Assembly: GCA_031258755.1 (NCBI GenBank)
Contig: JAIRMK010000073.1
Location: 1-9,280, forward strand
From: Prevotellaceae bacterium
Lineage (GTDB): Bacteria; Bacteroidota; Bacteroidia; Bacteroidales; UBA932
Direction of reading: 5' to 3'
Length of the DNA: 9,280 nt
Made by a program: the position numbers and the translations under genes. Positions 1 to 5,045 of this stretch are shown here, in pieces. Positions within the stretch are counted from its first letter, which is position 1. The number at the start of each line of letters is the position of its first letter. The notes beneath the pieces are model-generated. The model saw only the letters and a program-made list of their open reading frames with translations. It had not been told where the DNA came from and ran no database searches.

Positions 1-75
1 CTGCTTTATCTCTTCTACTACTTTCTGCTTAAAGCAAAGACTATACCGATAGCTCTTGCGTGTACATTTTGTCAT
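1..75 (-). CDS. Transposase N-terminus (IS3 OrfA-like HTH), cut by window edge
   Basis: Reading leftward from the ATG at 75, 25 codons stay open to the window edge. They begin MTKCTRKSYRYSLCFKQKVV and continue EEIKQ. The basic start followed by 'YSxxFKQKVVEEI' resembles the first helix of the helix-turn-helix domain in IS3/IS911-type OrfA transposase subunits common in Bacteroidota. The start is supported by a good GGAGGG ribosome binding site (minus strand, 87-82) about 6 nt upstream, and by its position just inside a probable IS terminus. Too little is visible to tell whether the gene is intact or which IS family it belongs to. An unrelated HTH protein is possible. Confidence 0.6.
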   Translation of the reverse strand, partial: MTKCTRKSYRYSLCFKQKVVEEIKQ

Positions 76-118
76 CTTTTGCCCTCCGTTTTGTGTCAAC
101 CTATGCCAGGACGGGACA
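1..118 (-). mobile_element. Terminal segment of an insertion sequence
   Basis: Read on the minus strand from 118, the sequence starts TGTCCCGTCCTGGCATAGG, runs through a short leader with a ribosome binding site, and enters the transposase start at 75. A 5'-TG end 43 bp upstream of the transposase start is the usual layout of an IS3-like left end. The boundary at 118/119 is inferred from that TG and from the heptamer array starting immediately outside. The other terminus and the target duplication lie outside the window, so the exact end and the family are unproven. Confidence 0.5.
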
Positions 119-177
119 CTTAGTTCTTAGTTCTTAGTTCTTAGTTCTTAGTTCTTAGTTCTTAGTTCTTAGTTCTT
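119..177. repeat. Perfect 7-bp tandem array, (AGTTCTT)8 plus partial unit
   Basis: Eight identical copies of AGTTCTT occupy 122-177, preceded by a partial unit CTT at 119-121 that touches the putative IS end. The minus-strand unit is AAGAACT, so a TAA falls at each unit junction on that strand and a TAG at each junction on the plus strand. Because 7 is not a multiple of 3, any three consecutive units present stops in all frames on both strands. Perfect copies suggest recent expansion or ongoing slippage. No coding function is visible. Confidence 0.95.
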
Positions 178-192
178 AACTAAGTTCAGGCG

Positions 193-223
193 CAAAGGTA
201 AGAATGTTTTTTGAAAATGCAAA
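193..223 (-). promoter_or_regulatory. Leftward Bacteroidota-type promoter (TTTG-N19-TACCTTTG)
   Basis: On the minus strand, TTTG (223-220) is followed after exactly 19 bp by TACCTTTG (200-193). This matches the -33 TTTG / -7 TAnnTTTG consensus of the Bacteroidota primary sigma factor. Transcription would start near 186-188 and run leftward into the (AGTTCTT)8 array and the IS. No gene starts between it and the IS, so its original target was probably displaced by the insertion, or it now helps drive the transposase. Confidence 0.6.
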
Positions 224-230
224 AAGATTG

Positions 231-258
231 ACGACTTTTGATTTACGACTTACGATTT
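231..258. repeat. Degenerate 7-bp array (ACGAYTT-like, 4 units) over a gene 3' end
   Basis: Four consecutive heptamers, ACGACTT, TTGATTT, ACGACTT and ACGATTT, occupy 231-258. On the minus strand the consensus is AARTCGT. They overlap the end of the mechanosensitive channel gene: its last codons (Arg-Lys-Ser) and its TAA stop (245-243) lie inside the array, and TAA recurs at unit junctions. The period matches the arrays at 119-177 and 4974-5036, but the unit sequence differs. Confidence 0.7.
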
Positions 259-1538
259 TTCAGCTCCTGCACACTTTTTGTCAGTGCGCGGGTTGTTTCC
301 TTGTAGTCGTATCCCGAAGGATTTTGGAAAATGCGAAGGTCGAAATACGGTGTGGCGGCGATGATATGGTCGAAAATATCCGACTGGATGGCTTCGTATT
401 TCAGCCATTCGGTGGTTTTCGTGAAGACATATATCTCAAGCGGTATGCCGTTGGCCGTGGGGTCGAGTTGCCGCGCCATGAGGGTAAACCGGTTGTCCAG
501 CTGCTGATGGTGCTCCAAATAGCGTTGCAGGTAGGCCCTGAACACGCCAAGGTTCGTTTGCCGCCGGCCGTTTATTTCCATCTCCGGGCAGATATTTTTC
601 TCCGCATTCTCTCTTGTGATTTCATCCTGCTTTCCGTCGATATAGTCCGGCAGATATTGAATTTTGCGAAACCGTTCCAGCATTTCATCGTCACAAAATT
701 TCACACTGTTCATGTCGATATAAATGGAGCGCTTGATGCGCCGCACGCCCGATTCCGACATGCCGCGCCAGTTTTTCACCGGCCGCGCCACCAAATCGTA
801 AGTGGGAACCGTAACAATCGTATTGTCCCAGTTTTTCACCTTTACGGAAATCTGCGAAATTTCGATGACGGTGCCGTCGGCGCCGGCGGAGGGCACTTCA
901 ATCCAGTCGCCGGGCAGCACAATGCGATTAATCGAAAGCTGGATGCCGCCCACCAAACCGAGTATGGGGTCTTTAAAGACCAGCATGAGCACGGCGGAAG
1001 CAGCGCCCAGCGCGGTGAGCAGCACGCTAATCTTCACGCCTATGATGAGTGAGAGGCTAAAAATAACGGCGATAATCACAATAACCGTTTGCAGCGCCTG
1101 TATAATGCCTTTGATAGAACTGCGGCGGGCATATTTTGTGCTCCTGTAATTGTGTTCCAACGCGCTTAAAAACGAAATAAGAATAGCGCTTATAACGACA
1201 ACCGACAGCACATTATACGCAATGAGTATAAAATGGCTTGTGTCCCCCTGCGTAAGGAACAGCGCTTTAATAAACGGATTGATGAACAGCAGGGCGGGAA
1301 TGAAAGCCAGCTTGTGAAAAAAATGCTTTCGCAATAAATTGATACGCCATATCCCCCTTTTTTTCTCAATAAGTTTCCTGACAAGCGCTATCATGATACG
1401 TTTGCTGACATAGTAAATCACATAGGCCAGAGACAGCACGCAAACCAGTATAATAAGATGCGACAGGAAAACCGGCGCGGAAACAAAACCGAGCGTTTCT
1501 AACCATTTTAAAAGGAGCTGTTCTATATTTTTTATCAT
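243..1538 (-). CDS. ybdG: MscS-family mechanosensitive ion channel, YbdG type
   Basis: This 431-residue inner-membrane protein should form a channel gated by membrane tension, releasing solutes on osmotic downshock. Hydrophobic segments lie near residues 26-45, 76-94, 102-126 and 148-168. The pore-lining segment follows at about 172-190 with LLTALGAASAVLMLVFKDPI, and the beta domain after it carries PGDWIEV (209-215), DGTVIEI (221-227) and VKNWDNTIVTVPTY (234-247). The C-terminal part has YbdG-like stretches: NWRGM, RRIKRSIYID, NLGVFRAYLQ, PLEIYVFT and YEAIQSDIFDHI. Length is close to the roughly 415 residues of E. coli YbdG rather than the short MscS. The gene stands alone and is divergent from the response regulator, with 154 bp between starts. 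No strong ribosome binding site precedes the ATG. Its last codons fall in a heptamer array. Confidence 0.93.
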   Translation of the reverse strand: MIKNIEQLLLKWLETLGFVSAPVFLSHLIILVCVLSLAYVIYYVSKRIMIALVRKLIEKKRGIWRINLLRKHFFHKLAFIPALLFINPFIKALFLTQGDTSHFILIAYNVLSVVVISAILISFLSALEHNYRSTKYARRSSIKGIIQALQTVIVIIAVIFSLSLIIGVKISVLLTALGAASAVLMLVFKDPILGLVGGIQLSINRIVLPGDWIEVPSAGADGTVIEISQISVKVKNWDNTIVTVPTYDLVARPVKNWRGMSESGVRRIKRSIYIDMNSVKFCDDEMLERFRKIQYLPDYIDGKQDEITRENAEKNICPEMEINGRRQTNLGVFRAYLQRYLEHHQQLDNRFTLMARQLDPTANGIPLEIYVFTKTTEWLKYEAIQSDIFDHIIAATPYFDLRIFQNPSGYDYKETTRALTKSVQELKNRKS

Positions 1539-1560
1539 AAACCAACGGCATTACTGGCCA

Positions 1561-1568
1561 CGAAGGTA
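1561..1568 (-). promoter_or_regulatory. Possible -7 box for the mechanosensitive channel gene
   Basis: On the minus strand TACCTTCG (1568-1561) differs from TAnnTTTG by one base and lies 22 bp upstream of the channel start. That would give a leader of roughly 15-18 nt. No convincing TTTG stands 19-21 bp upstream, so this is a weak call resting mainly on position. Confidence 0.35.
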
Positions 1569-1625
1569 GTATTTTTTTCGCAAAATCACATAAGCGCTTT
1601 CCCAAAAAGCAAAATCGAGCGGCAC

Positions 1626-1656
1626 ATTTCTTGACTTATCTTACTGAATTTCTTGA
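1626..1656 (+). promoter_or_regulatory. Phased direct repeat upstream of the response regulator gene
   Basis: ATTTCTTGA occurs perfectly at 1626-1634 and 1648-1656, 22 bp apart start to start, or two helical turns. A third TCTT core sits between them (1639-1642), so TCTT cores begin at 1629, 1639 and 1651. Tandem half-sites on one helix face, just upstream of the -7 box at 1664, are the typical arrangement of OmpR/PhoB-family operators. Autoregulation by the gene product downstream is inferred. Confidence 0.4.
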
Positions 1657-1663
1657 AATGTCG

Positions 1664-1671
1664 TACCTTTG
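1664..1671 (+). promoter_or_regulatory. -7 promoter box for the two-component operon
   Basis: TACCTTTG is a perfect match to TAnnTTTG and ends 21 bp before the response regulator ATG, predicting a short leader. At the expected -33 position the sequence is TTAC (1641-1644), a poor match to TTTG. That would suit an activator-dependent promoter. Confidence 0.6.
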
Positions 1672-1692
1672 CAGAAATAAACCGTCATAACA

Positions 1693-2367
1693 ATGAAAAT
1701 TCTAATCATAGAGGATGAATACGCATTGCTGAAAACAGTCGAAGACTTTTTGCTGGCGGAGAAATATGTGGTGGAGAAAGCCACCGATTATTATTCCGCG
1801 ATGGAAAAGGTGATGATTTATAATTACGACTGCATCCTGGTGGATATTTCGCTTCCCGGCGGCAGTGGGCTGGAAATACTCCGTGCGATGAAGAAAGAAA
1901 ACAAAACAGGCAATATCATTATCATATCTGCTAAGAACTCGCTCGATGATAAAATATCAGGATTGGATATGGGGGCGGACGATTACCTGACCAAACCGTT
2001 CCACCTGCCGGAGCTCCACGCTCGAATTAAAGCCGTATTGCGGCGTAAGCAACACGGCGGAAAACAAATACTGACATTAGGTAATTCATCCGTAGATTTC
2101 GTACAGCGCCAAGTGCATATTGAAGACAAATTATTAAAGTTAAACCGGAAAGAATTTGACATGCTCGCTTTTTTCGTAACCAACAAAAATCGTTTAATCA
2201 CCAAAGAAATCTTGGCAGAACACGTTTGGGGCGACAATATAAACCTGGCTGACAACTTCGATTTCGTTTATTCGCAAGTGAAAAACCTGCGCAAAAAACT
2301 GAAAGAAACCAAGTCGGATATTACGATTGAAAATGTGTATGGCATCGGATATAAGGTAACAACATGA
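1693..2367 (+). CDS. Two-component response regulator, OmpR/PhoB family
   Basis: This 224-residue cytoplasmic transcription factor is activated by phosphotransfer from the kinase encoded next to it. Receiver domain, residues 1-118: acidic pocket IIEDE (Glu7, Asp8), phosphoacceptor Asp51 in CILVDISLPGGSG, switch Ser79, and Lys101 in the DDYLTKPF motif. Winged-helix DNA-binding domain, about 127-224: LNRKEFDMLAFF, the recognition-helix region VYSQVKNLRKKLK, and the terminal wing hairpin ENVYGIGYKVTT. Length and domain order are standard. Its TGA overlaps the kinase ATG by 4 bp (ATGA), implying translational coupling. The phased repeat at 1626-1656 may be its own operator. The target genes and the signal cannot be read from sequence, though the PepSY-like gene downstream is a candidate target. 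Confidence 0.95.
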   Translation: MKILIIEDEYALLKTVEDFLLAEKYVVEKATDYYSAMEKVMIYNYDCILVDISLPGGSGLEILRAMKKENKTGNIIIISAKNSLDDKISGLDMGADDYLTKPFHLPELHARIKAVLRRKQHGGKQILTLGNSSVDFVQRQVHIEDKLLKLNRKEFDMLAFFVTNKNRLITKEILAEHVWGDNINLADNFDFVYSQVKNLRKKLKETKSDITIENVYGIGYKVTT

Positions 2368-3620
2368 AACTTGTAAATTTTTTAATTCTCCGCATAACGC
2401 TGTTTTTTACAATAGTGATGCTGTTTTGGTCGGCAGTATATTTCTTTTTACAAATGAAAGAAATACATGACGGCAACGACGAAGGGCTTACTAATCTCAA
2501 ACAGGAATTTATTGCCAAAGCCAATGCCACACCCGGATTTGTAGCGGCGCTGAAAGATAATGCGCCGCTTAACCTTATCATCAAAGAAATTACGCAAGAG
2601 GAAGCCGAGTCTGTTATAGAAAACTTTGCGACCACAAAAGTTTATTTCGCCACCGAATTGGAGAAGGAAGAAGTGCGTATGCTCACTACTGCTTTTCGCT
2701 GCGCTCAAGATGGAAAATACTACCGGTTGCAATGCTTTACCTCTACCGTCGAAAGCGACGATTTGATAAAAAACATGCTTTACCTTTTACTGGGGCTTTG
2801 GGTAGCGCTTGCTTTAACAGTTGTTATTGTAAGTAAAGCCGTTATTTCGAGAACGAATAAGCCGTTTTCTCAATTGCTGGACAGGTTGAAGAAATTTCGC
2901 CTGGACGATAGCCGGATGATTGATTTGCCTTCCACCCAAATTCAGGAGTACGTTCAACTGAATAAATCCGTGAAGGAGCTGCTTGAAAAAAATATCCATG
3001 TTTTTACCGAACAAAAACAATTTATCGAAAACACCTCGCATGAGCTGCAAACCCCGCTCGCAATAGTCATTGCCAAAATGGAGGCGTTACTCGAAAAACA
3101 TCAGGACAGCAAGGAATATGCAGAAGAAATTGATGGCCTGCTGTACATTTTGAACCGGATGAGGCGGTTAAACAGCAATCTTTTGTTACTATCCAAAATA
3201 AAAAACAAACAATTTGCGGAAGCCACAACGGTCAATTTACGGCACGTGCTCGACTCGGTTATCGTCGATTTTGAAGACCTTGCAGCATATAAGCAAATTT
3301 CGATAGAAAAAAAAGGCGACGCTTCACCAGTCATACAAATGAACGAAGATTTAGCCTGTATCCTTTGTGCCAATCTTGTGAAAAACGCCATTGCATATAA
3401 TGAACAAAACGGAAAAATAATCATCCGCTACACGCCGGCCGCCATTACGATAGCCAACAGCGGAAATAGCGCCATCAAAGACGTATTCAATCGCTATCAA
3501 AGCGAAAAATCGTCAGGTTTGGGACTTTCTATTGTGAAATCCATTATTGAATTATACAATATCGGCATTTCGTACCGGTTTGAAAGCGGCTTGCACCATT
3601 TTGAAATAAAATTGGCCTGA
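2364..3620 (+). CDS. Sensor histidine kinase of the two-component system
   Basis: This 418-residue inner-membrane kinase should phosphorylate the response regulator encoded immediately upstream (4-bp overlap). Transmembrane segments lie near residues 8-30 and 138-160, enclosing a periplasmic sensor of about 107 residues with no recognised domain. A HAMP-like linker follows to about residue 210. The dimerisation helix carries the phosphoacceptor His226 in SHELQTPLA. The ATPase domain has an N box, NLVKNAIAYN (337-346), and a G2 box, SSGLGLSIVK (383-392). The G1 position reads IANSG (363-367), with Asn where the classical motif has Asp. I recall the same substitution in many Bacteroidota kinases, so it is not in itself evidence of inactivity. 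The region between G1 and G2 is short. The ligand is unknown. Confidence 0.94.
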   Translation: MKLVNFLILRITLFFTIVMLFWSAVYFFLQMKEIHDGNDEGLTNLKQEFIAKANATPGFVAALKDNAPLNLIIKEITQEEAESVIENFATTKVYFATELEKEEVRMLTTAFRCAQDGKYYRLQCFTSTVESDDLIKNMLYLLLGLWVALALTVVIVSKAVISRTNKPFSQLLDRLKKFRLDDSRMIDLPSTQIQEYVQLNKSVKELLEKNIHVFTEQKQFIENTSHELQTPLAIVIAKMEALLEKHQDSKEYAEEIDGLLYILNRMRRLNSNLLLLSKIKNKQFAEATTVNLRHVLDSVIVDFEDLAAYKQISIEKKGDASPVIQMNEDLACILCANLVKNAIAYNEQNGKIIIRYTPAAITIANSGNSAIKDVFNRYQSEKSSGLGLSIVKSIIELYNIGISYRFESGLHHFEIKLA

Positions 3621-3655
3621 CTTTATTTTTCCCAAATCTTTCCAGAAACATCTTT

Positions 3656-3690
3656 TATTTTTGTGTCATAAATTATTTAAAACCGGAGGA
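3656..3690 (+). promoter_or_regulatory. Promoter -7 box and ribosome binding site for the PepSY-like gene
   Basis: TATTTTTG (3656-3663) fits TAnnTTTG. A strong GGAGGA ribosome binding site at 3685-3690 lies 4 nt before the ATG at 3695 and fixes that start. ATCTTT occurs at 3636-3641 and 3650-3655 upstream, a weak echo of the TCTT cores before the response regulator. The gene can therefore be expressed separately from the kinase. Confidence 0.5.
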
Positions 3691-3694
3691 CAAA

Positions 3695-4216
3695 ATGAAA
3701 TCATTAAAATTTTTAAGCGTAACGGCGAGCTGCCTTTTCTTTGTGCAGACCGCGACAGCTCAGGAAAATCCTGCTATTTCAAAGGAGTATTCCAACGAAA
3801 CTATTGCAAGTATGGTTCAAAAGTACAAAATGTCCCATGCGCATGATGTGGCTCCGCCGGCAACGCTTACCGCGAAATTCAAATCGGATTTTCCGGGCGC
3901 ATACCACGCGGAGTGGGAAGTTGCCGACAGCATTTATGAAGTTGAATTTGATGTGAAATTCAGGGATTATGAGGCCTACTACGACGCCAAAGGCAATTTA
4001 CTGATGGTGGTTGAAGAAATCTACCGTTCGGAACTGCCCGCCATAGTGAAAAACGCCGCCGAAACAAAATACCCCAAATACCATTTTGAGGATATTGACA
4101 AAATCCGTCGCGGCACGGAAGTATTTTATAAAATCGAGATGGAATTTCGCGACACGGAAGTTAAGCTGCTGGTAAAATCCGACGGCACAATATCGGAAGA
4201 AAGAATAGACCATTAA
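3695..4216 (+). CDS. Secreted PepSY-like domain protein
   Basis: This 173-residue exported protein has a signal peptide over residues 1-22: a basic start (MKSLK), a hydrophobic core and likely cleavage at TATA|QEN. There is no lipobox Cys, so it is probably periplasmic. The mature part holds two related repeats of the PepSY-like fold (Pfam PepSY_like, formerly DUF2874). The first runs from about 57 to 108, with LTAKFKSDFPGAYHAEWE and YEAYYDAKGNLL; the second from about 112 to 166, with SELPAIVKNAAETKYPKYHF, IDKIRRGTEVFYKIEME and VKSDG. Such genes often sit beside two-component systems in Bacteroidota, and a role as sensor accessory or regulated envelope protein is inferred, not shown. It lies 74 bp after the kinase and has its own promoter and ribosome binding site. 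Its stop lies in ACCATTAATCATT, which recurs in the heptamer array at 4974-5036. Confidence 0.85.
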   Translation: MKSLKFLSVTASCLFFVQTATAQENPAISKEYSNETIASMVQKYKMSHAHDVAPPATLTAKFKSDFPGAYHAEWEVADSIYEVEFDVKFRDYEAYYDAKGNLLMVVEEIYRSELPAIVKNAAETKYPKYHFEDIDKIRRGTEVFYKIEMEFRDTEVKLLVKSDGTISEERIDH

Positions 4217-4251
4217 TCATTCAAAGTTCATACAAAATTAAATATTTTGTG

Positions 4252-4259
4252 TATATTTG
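4252..4259 (+). promoter_or_regulatory. -7 promoter box for the MNT/HEPN pair
   Basis: TATATTTG matches TAnnTTTG perfectly and ends 23 bp before the ATG at 4283. No clear TTTG stands at the -33 position. It lies in the 66-bp gap after the PepSY-like gene, so the MNT/HEPN pair is probably its own transcription unit. Confidence 0.5.
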
Positions 4260-4282
4260 CGATGTCTTAACACGTCCCTGTT

Positions 4283-4594
4283 ATGAACCAACAAATAATC
4301 GAACAAATCCGACAACTGAAACGTGCTGTTTTACCGCACGACCGGCTTATCCTTTACGGTTCGCAAGCACGGGGTGATGCAAAGGATGATTCGGACTGGG
4401 ACCTGCTGATACTACTAAACAAATCGTCGCGTACATGGAACGACTATGGAAATTACGGCTATCCTTTTGCAGAATTGGGATGGACACTCGGTTATTATTT
4501 CAGTGCGAAAGTTTTTACCTTGTCGGAATGGGAAAAACAGACCCATTCGCTCTTTTATAAGAATGTAACCCATGATGGAATAGAAATAGTATGA
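4283..4594 (+). CDS. MNT-type nucleotidyltransferase domain protein
   Basis: This is a 103-residue stand-alone minimal nucleotidyltransferase. The polymerase-beta-like signature is clear: LILYGSQARGD (22-32), then SDWDLLILL (37-45), giving the GS-x10-DxD pattern with metal-binding Asp38 and Asp40. The strand expected to carry a third acid reads YFSAKVFTLSEWE (72-84), where Ser74 seems to replace it. I recall related Bacteroidota proteins with Ser in the same place. In MntA/HepT-type systems the nucleotidyltransferase is the antitoxin and AMPylates the HEPN toxin. Its TGA overlaps the ATG of the HEPN gene by 4 bp, the order usual for such pairs. Toxin-antitoxin activity is inferred from pairing only. 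Confidence 0.88.
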   Translation: MNQQIIEQIRQLKRAVLPHDRLILYGSQARGDAKDDSDWDLLILLNKSSRTWNDYGNYGYPFAELGWTLGYYFSAKVFTLSEWEKQTHSLFYKNVTHDGIEIV

Positions 4595-4992
4595 GACTGA
4601 ATGAAGAAGAAAAAAAAGCGGTGGTAAATCTCCGGCTACAAAAAGCAAAGGATACCTTACGCGAAGCAAAAGGCACCATAGAATTAAGCTATTGGCATAC
4701 GGCAGCCAATCGGTTATACTATGCCTGCTACTACGCAGCAAGCGCCCTGCTTATTCAGTATGAACATCCGGCACAAACACATTCCGGCATTATAAATTTG
4801 CTCGGGATGCATTTTATTTCAAAAAACATTATCAGTAAAGAGTTAGGGAAGTTTTATGCAAACCTCTTCGAACTTCGACAAACAAGTGATTACAGCGATT
4901 GGAAAGATATCGAGGAGGACAATGTGAGAAAACTTATACAACCGGCGGAAGAATTTATCTGCACACTCGAAAAACTAATCATTAACCACTAA
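4591..4992 (+). CDS. HEPN domain protein, partner of the MNT nucleotidyltransferase
   Basis: This 133-residue, mostly helical protein has the HEPN pattern. An N-terminal helix (LRLQKAKDTLREAK, 14-27) precedes the conserved core SYWHTAANRLYYACYYAASALL (33-54). The distal helix with the Arg motif reads FELRQTSDYSDW (93-104), and a final helix spans about 109-130. Canonical HEPN ribonucleases carry R-x(4-6)-H. Here Arg96 is followed by QTSDY and no His lies within reach, so this is the R-xxx-DY subgroup of PF05168-like proteins, and RNase activity should not be assumed. It is translationally coupled to the upstream MNT gene. The final LIINH and the stop are encoded by the start of a heptamer array, so the C-terminus may be a late addition. 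Confidence 0.85.
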   Translation: MRLNEEEKKAVVNLRLQKAKDTLREAKGTIELSYWHTAANRLYYACYYAASALLIQYEHPAQTHSGIINLLGMHFISKNIISKELGKFYANLFELRQTSDYSDWKDIEEDNVRKLIQPAEEFICTLEKLIINH

Positions 4993-5036
4993 TCACTAAC
5001 CATTAATCATTAACCATTAATTTTGAAACTTTAAAC
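4974..5036. repeat. 7-bp array, consensus ACTAATC/ATTAACC, about 7-9 units
   Basis: Seven in-phase units, ACTAATC, ATTAACC, ACTAATC, ACTAACC, ATTAATC, ATTAACC and ATTAATT, run from 4974 to 5022. Two more diverged ones (TTGAAAC, TTTAAAC) run to 5036. TAA lies inside each of the seven, so stops fall in all three frames within three units. The HEPN gene ends inside the array with its stop at 4990-4992. A -7-like box, TAATTTTG, emerges at its right side. The 13-mer ACCATTAATCATT at 4999-5011 is identical to 4209-4221 at the end of the PepSY-like gene. Confidence 0.85.
5018..5025 (+). promoter_or_regulatory. Possible -7 box for the kdn operon
   Basis: TAATTTTG matches TAnnTTTG and ends 20 bp before the kdnA ATG, a normal distance. 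It is built from the last regular heptamer and the following diverged unit. No TTTG is present at the expected -33 position. The low complexity of the region makes a chance match likely enough to keep confidence modest. Confidence 0.35.
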
Positions 5037-5045
5037 TTTATAATT

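Noticed and set aside
119..177. CRISPR-like or iteron-type interpretation of the tandem array
   Set aside because: Units are 7 bp with no spacers, and no replication or Cas gene is near. Simple tandem repeat is the sufficient description.
204..1052. 282-codon open frame on the plus strand opposite the mechanosensitive channel gene
   Set aside because: Lies wholly antisense to a gene with strong family motifs, has no recognisable domain and starts in the AT-rich spacer. Best explained as a shadow of the channel's codon usage.
3622..3662. TTTATTTTT repeated at 3622-3630 and 3654-3662 as a regulator site
   Set aside because: The motif is almost pure A/T in an AT-rich gap and the second copy is part of the -7 box, so chance occurrence is likely.
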